Made by a program: the position numbers and the translations under genes. Shown in pieces: positions 63,057 to 64,000 of a stretch of 64,000 nt of DNA. Under the pieces are notes generated by a model. The model ran no database searches, was not told the DNA's origin, and saw only the letters and a list, made by a program, of their open reading frames with translations. Source of the DNA: Paraglaciecola sp. MB-3u-78 (lineage in GTDB: Bacteria > Pseudomonadota > Gammaproteobacteria > Enterobacterales > Alteromonadaceae); assembly GCF_002835935.1 (NCBI RefSeq), contig NZ_PJCF01000010.1:62001-126000 (forward strand), written 5' to 3'. Positions within the stretch are counted from its first letter, which is position 1. Every line of letters begins with the position of its first letter.

Positions 63057-63828
63057 ATGAAAATAAATCCTCTTTAATTCAATAGCATATAATACACTTA
63101 CAAAAAACATGGGATTGAAATAGTAAAGAAACCTGACACATTCATATGGTTGAAAAAGAAAAAAACGTAAACACTTGGCTGTAGGGGATTTCCCATTTTA
63201 AAGGGCATAAGATGTGTAAAAATCCCCACCTCATCAATTTGGTGTAAATTGTCAGGTCGGTTGTGCCTGTCATTCTGGGGCCATGCCATCACTTGGTTTG
63301 ATAAATACGGCGGTGAAAGGGTGGCCTTTGATGGCATGTCAGTCATGATGTGGGCTGCCCGGTATTTGCTCGGTTGAGTCAGATATCATTTTATTGTGAA
63401 CGGCTGCGATGATTTAGTTTATCAGTTATCTGTCGATCGCTCTGAGCATCGTTAGTTCACCTGCCTTGGGACAGATGATGGATAATCTAAATCATTGGAG
63501 CCATTCGCGTTTGATTAATCCTATGATAATTTTGCGCTCAATATAGTCTGATAGTTTGAATTCTCTTACGTCCGCTATAGGTCGATTTAAGCCTTTTCTA
63601 GACTAGAACCTTATGTCGGCTTTTGGCACAAAGTTCTCCTTCAGGTTTAACGCTCGACTGTCCGCTTTTAGGCTCATAGCCGACTGTAGCATCCTGGTAA
63701 CTTGGTCAACGGGATGAAAAAATGCTGTTGTCATGCACCATCGGCTGATGTTTTGACAATATCTAGGCTGCGAGTCAGGGGGCAAAATCAAGGGTAAGAG
63801 CCTTGAAGTGCTAGCAGTCTCTCACAAA
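63057..63828. repeat. Intergenic region with an interspersed repeat copy
   Basis: The block 63490-63690 is collinear with 26044-26180 in its left part and with 56876-56945 in its right part. It includes the uninterrupted counterpart of the IS30 insertion site at 63618-63630. A short open frame near 63255-63378 on the plus strand (ending MSVMMWAARYLLG) is unassigned. No gene is called here. Confidence 0.55.
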
Positions 63829-63856
63829 ACAAAAAAAAGAAGCTTTGACGCCTCTT
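63829..63856 (-). terminator. Rho-independent terminator of the last PEP-CTERM gene
   Basis: AAGAAGC at 63837-63843 pairs with GCCTCTT at 63850-63856 (one wobble), with A's at 63829-63838 forming the T run on the minus strand. It is about 30 bp past the stop at 63885. Confidence 0.75.
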
Positions 63857-63884
63857 TTAACGATCATACCGAAAACGCTAAATA

Positions 63885-64000
63885 TCAGCGCTTATTACGC
63901 CGAGGTGCGAGGCCAATCAGGCCAAGAGCCAGTAATGCCAGGGTTCCCGGTGCAGAGACAGGCACAGTTTCGGAGACACGTGCTATATCGATAGAGACGT
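63885..64000 (-). CDS. Partial PEP-CTERM-like protein running off the right edge
   Basis: The minus strand ends with ETVPVSAPGTLALLALGLIG then LAPRRNKR and a stop at 63885. This is the VPAPGT-helix-basic tail variant of the PEP-CTERM sorting signal. The rest of the protein lies beyond the window. With the genes at 25258 and 62460 it is the third such substrate here. Confidence 0.75.
   Translation of the reverse strand, partial: VSIDIARVSETVPVSAPGTLALLALGLIGLAPRRNKR

Noticed and set aside
1-64000. CRISPR array
   Set aside because: No regularly spaced direct repeats of 23-40 bp were found; the only regular repeats are the 19-bp Rep iterons. The Cas4-like cysteines at 358-3132 are therefore not linked to a CRISPR locus here.
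1-64000. tRNA or rRNA genes
   Set aside because: No cloverleaf with GGTTCGAATCC-type arms or rRNA-like conserved stretch was noticed on either strand; a covariance scan was not possible.

Overview
The window looks like part of a large conjugative plasmid, or a plasmid-derived integrated element, from a marine gammaproteobacterium, most likely in the Alteromonadales. This is inferred from moderate GC, F-type transfer genes, plasmid Rep genes with iterons, three PEP-CTERM genes (two with sigma-54-type promoters) and a heavy load of insertion sequences. The host genus cannot be fixed from the sequence alone.

Layout. 1-7.2 kb: a 924-residue fusion of a TM0106-like RecB/Cas4-type nuclease, a DEDD exonuclease domain and an IS66 transposase, then a tyrosine recombinase with small winged-helix proteins and a partly decayed tandem duplication. 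7.2-11.4 kb: an IS66 element broken by an IS630 element, abutting a frameshifted CoA-transferase fragment. 11.8-16.7 kb: a leftward operon (gamma-glutamylcyclotransferase-like protein, hybrid histidine kinase, periplasmic binding protein, unknown 202-residue protein) facing a divergent 128-residue gene across a perfect palindrome. 17-22.5 kb: replication and maintenance, with a ColE2/PriCT-type Rep, an iteron array, a second winged-helix Rep, a KorA-like repressor and a MatP-like protein whose gene is bracketed by three exact matS-type 13-mers. 22.5-27.6 kb: interspersed repeats, a secreted protein, a PEP-CTERM protein and an IS30 insertion. 27.8-34.8 kb: a TonB-dependent receptor and lipoprotein cassette bracketed by mirrored pairs of tandem ribbon-helix-helix regulators and paralogous small proteins, with a shared palindromic operator.

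34.8-55 kb holds one long rightward transfer operon in the order LysM protein, DsbC-like protein, traA, L, E, K, B, V, C, two cysteine-rich TraN-like proteins, traW, U, trbC, an S26 peptidase, traF, H, G and three small genes. Most genes touch or overlap. The relaxase (TraI) and coupling protein (TraD) are not in the window, so transfer genes must continue elsewhere or be missing.

55-64 kb: a lipoprotein metallo-hydrolase, a 159-bp MITE-like element, and a three-level nest. A free-standing reverse transcriptase gene is split exactly at its YMDD motif by a group II intron, and the intron's own reverse transcriptase is split at its QGGVVSP motif by a serine-recombinase element. In-silico removal of each insert restores the host reading frame. 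Two further PEP-CTERM genes close the window, the last running off the end.
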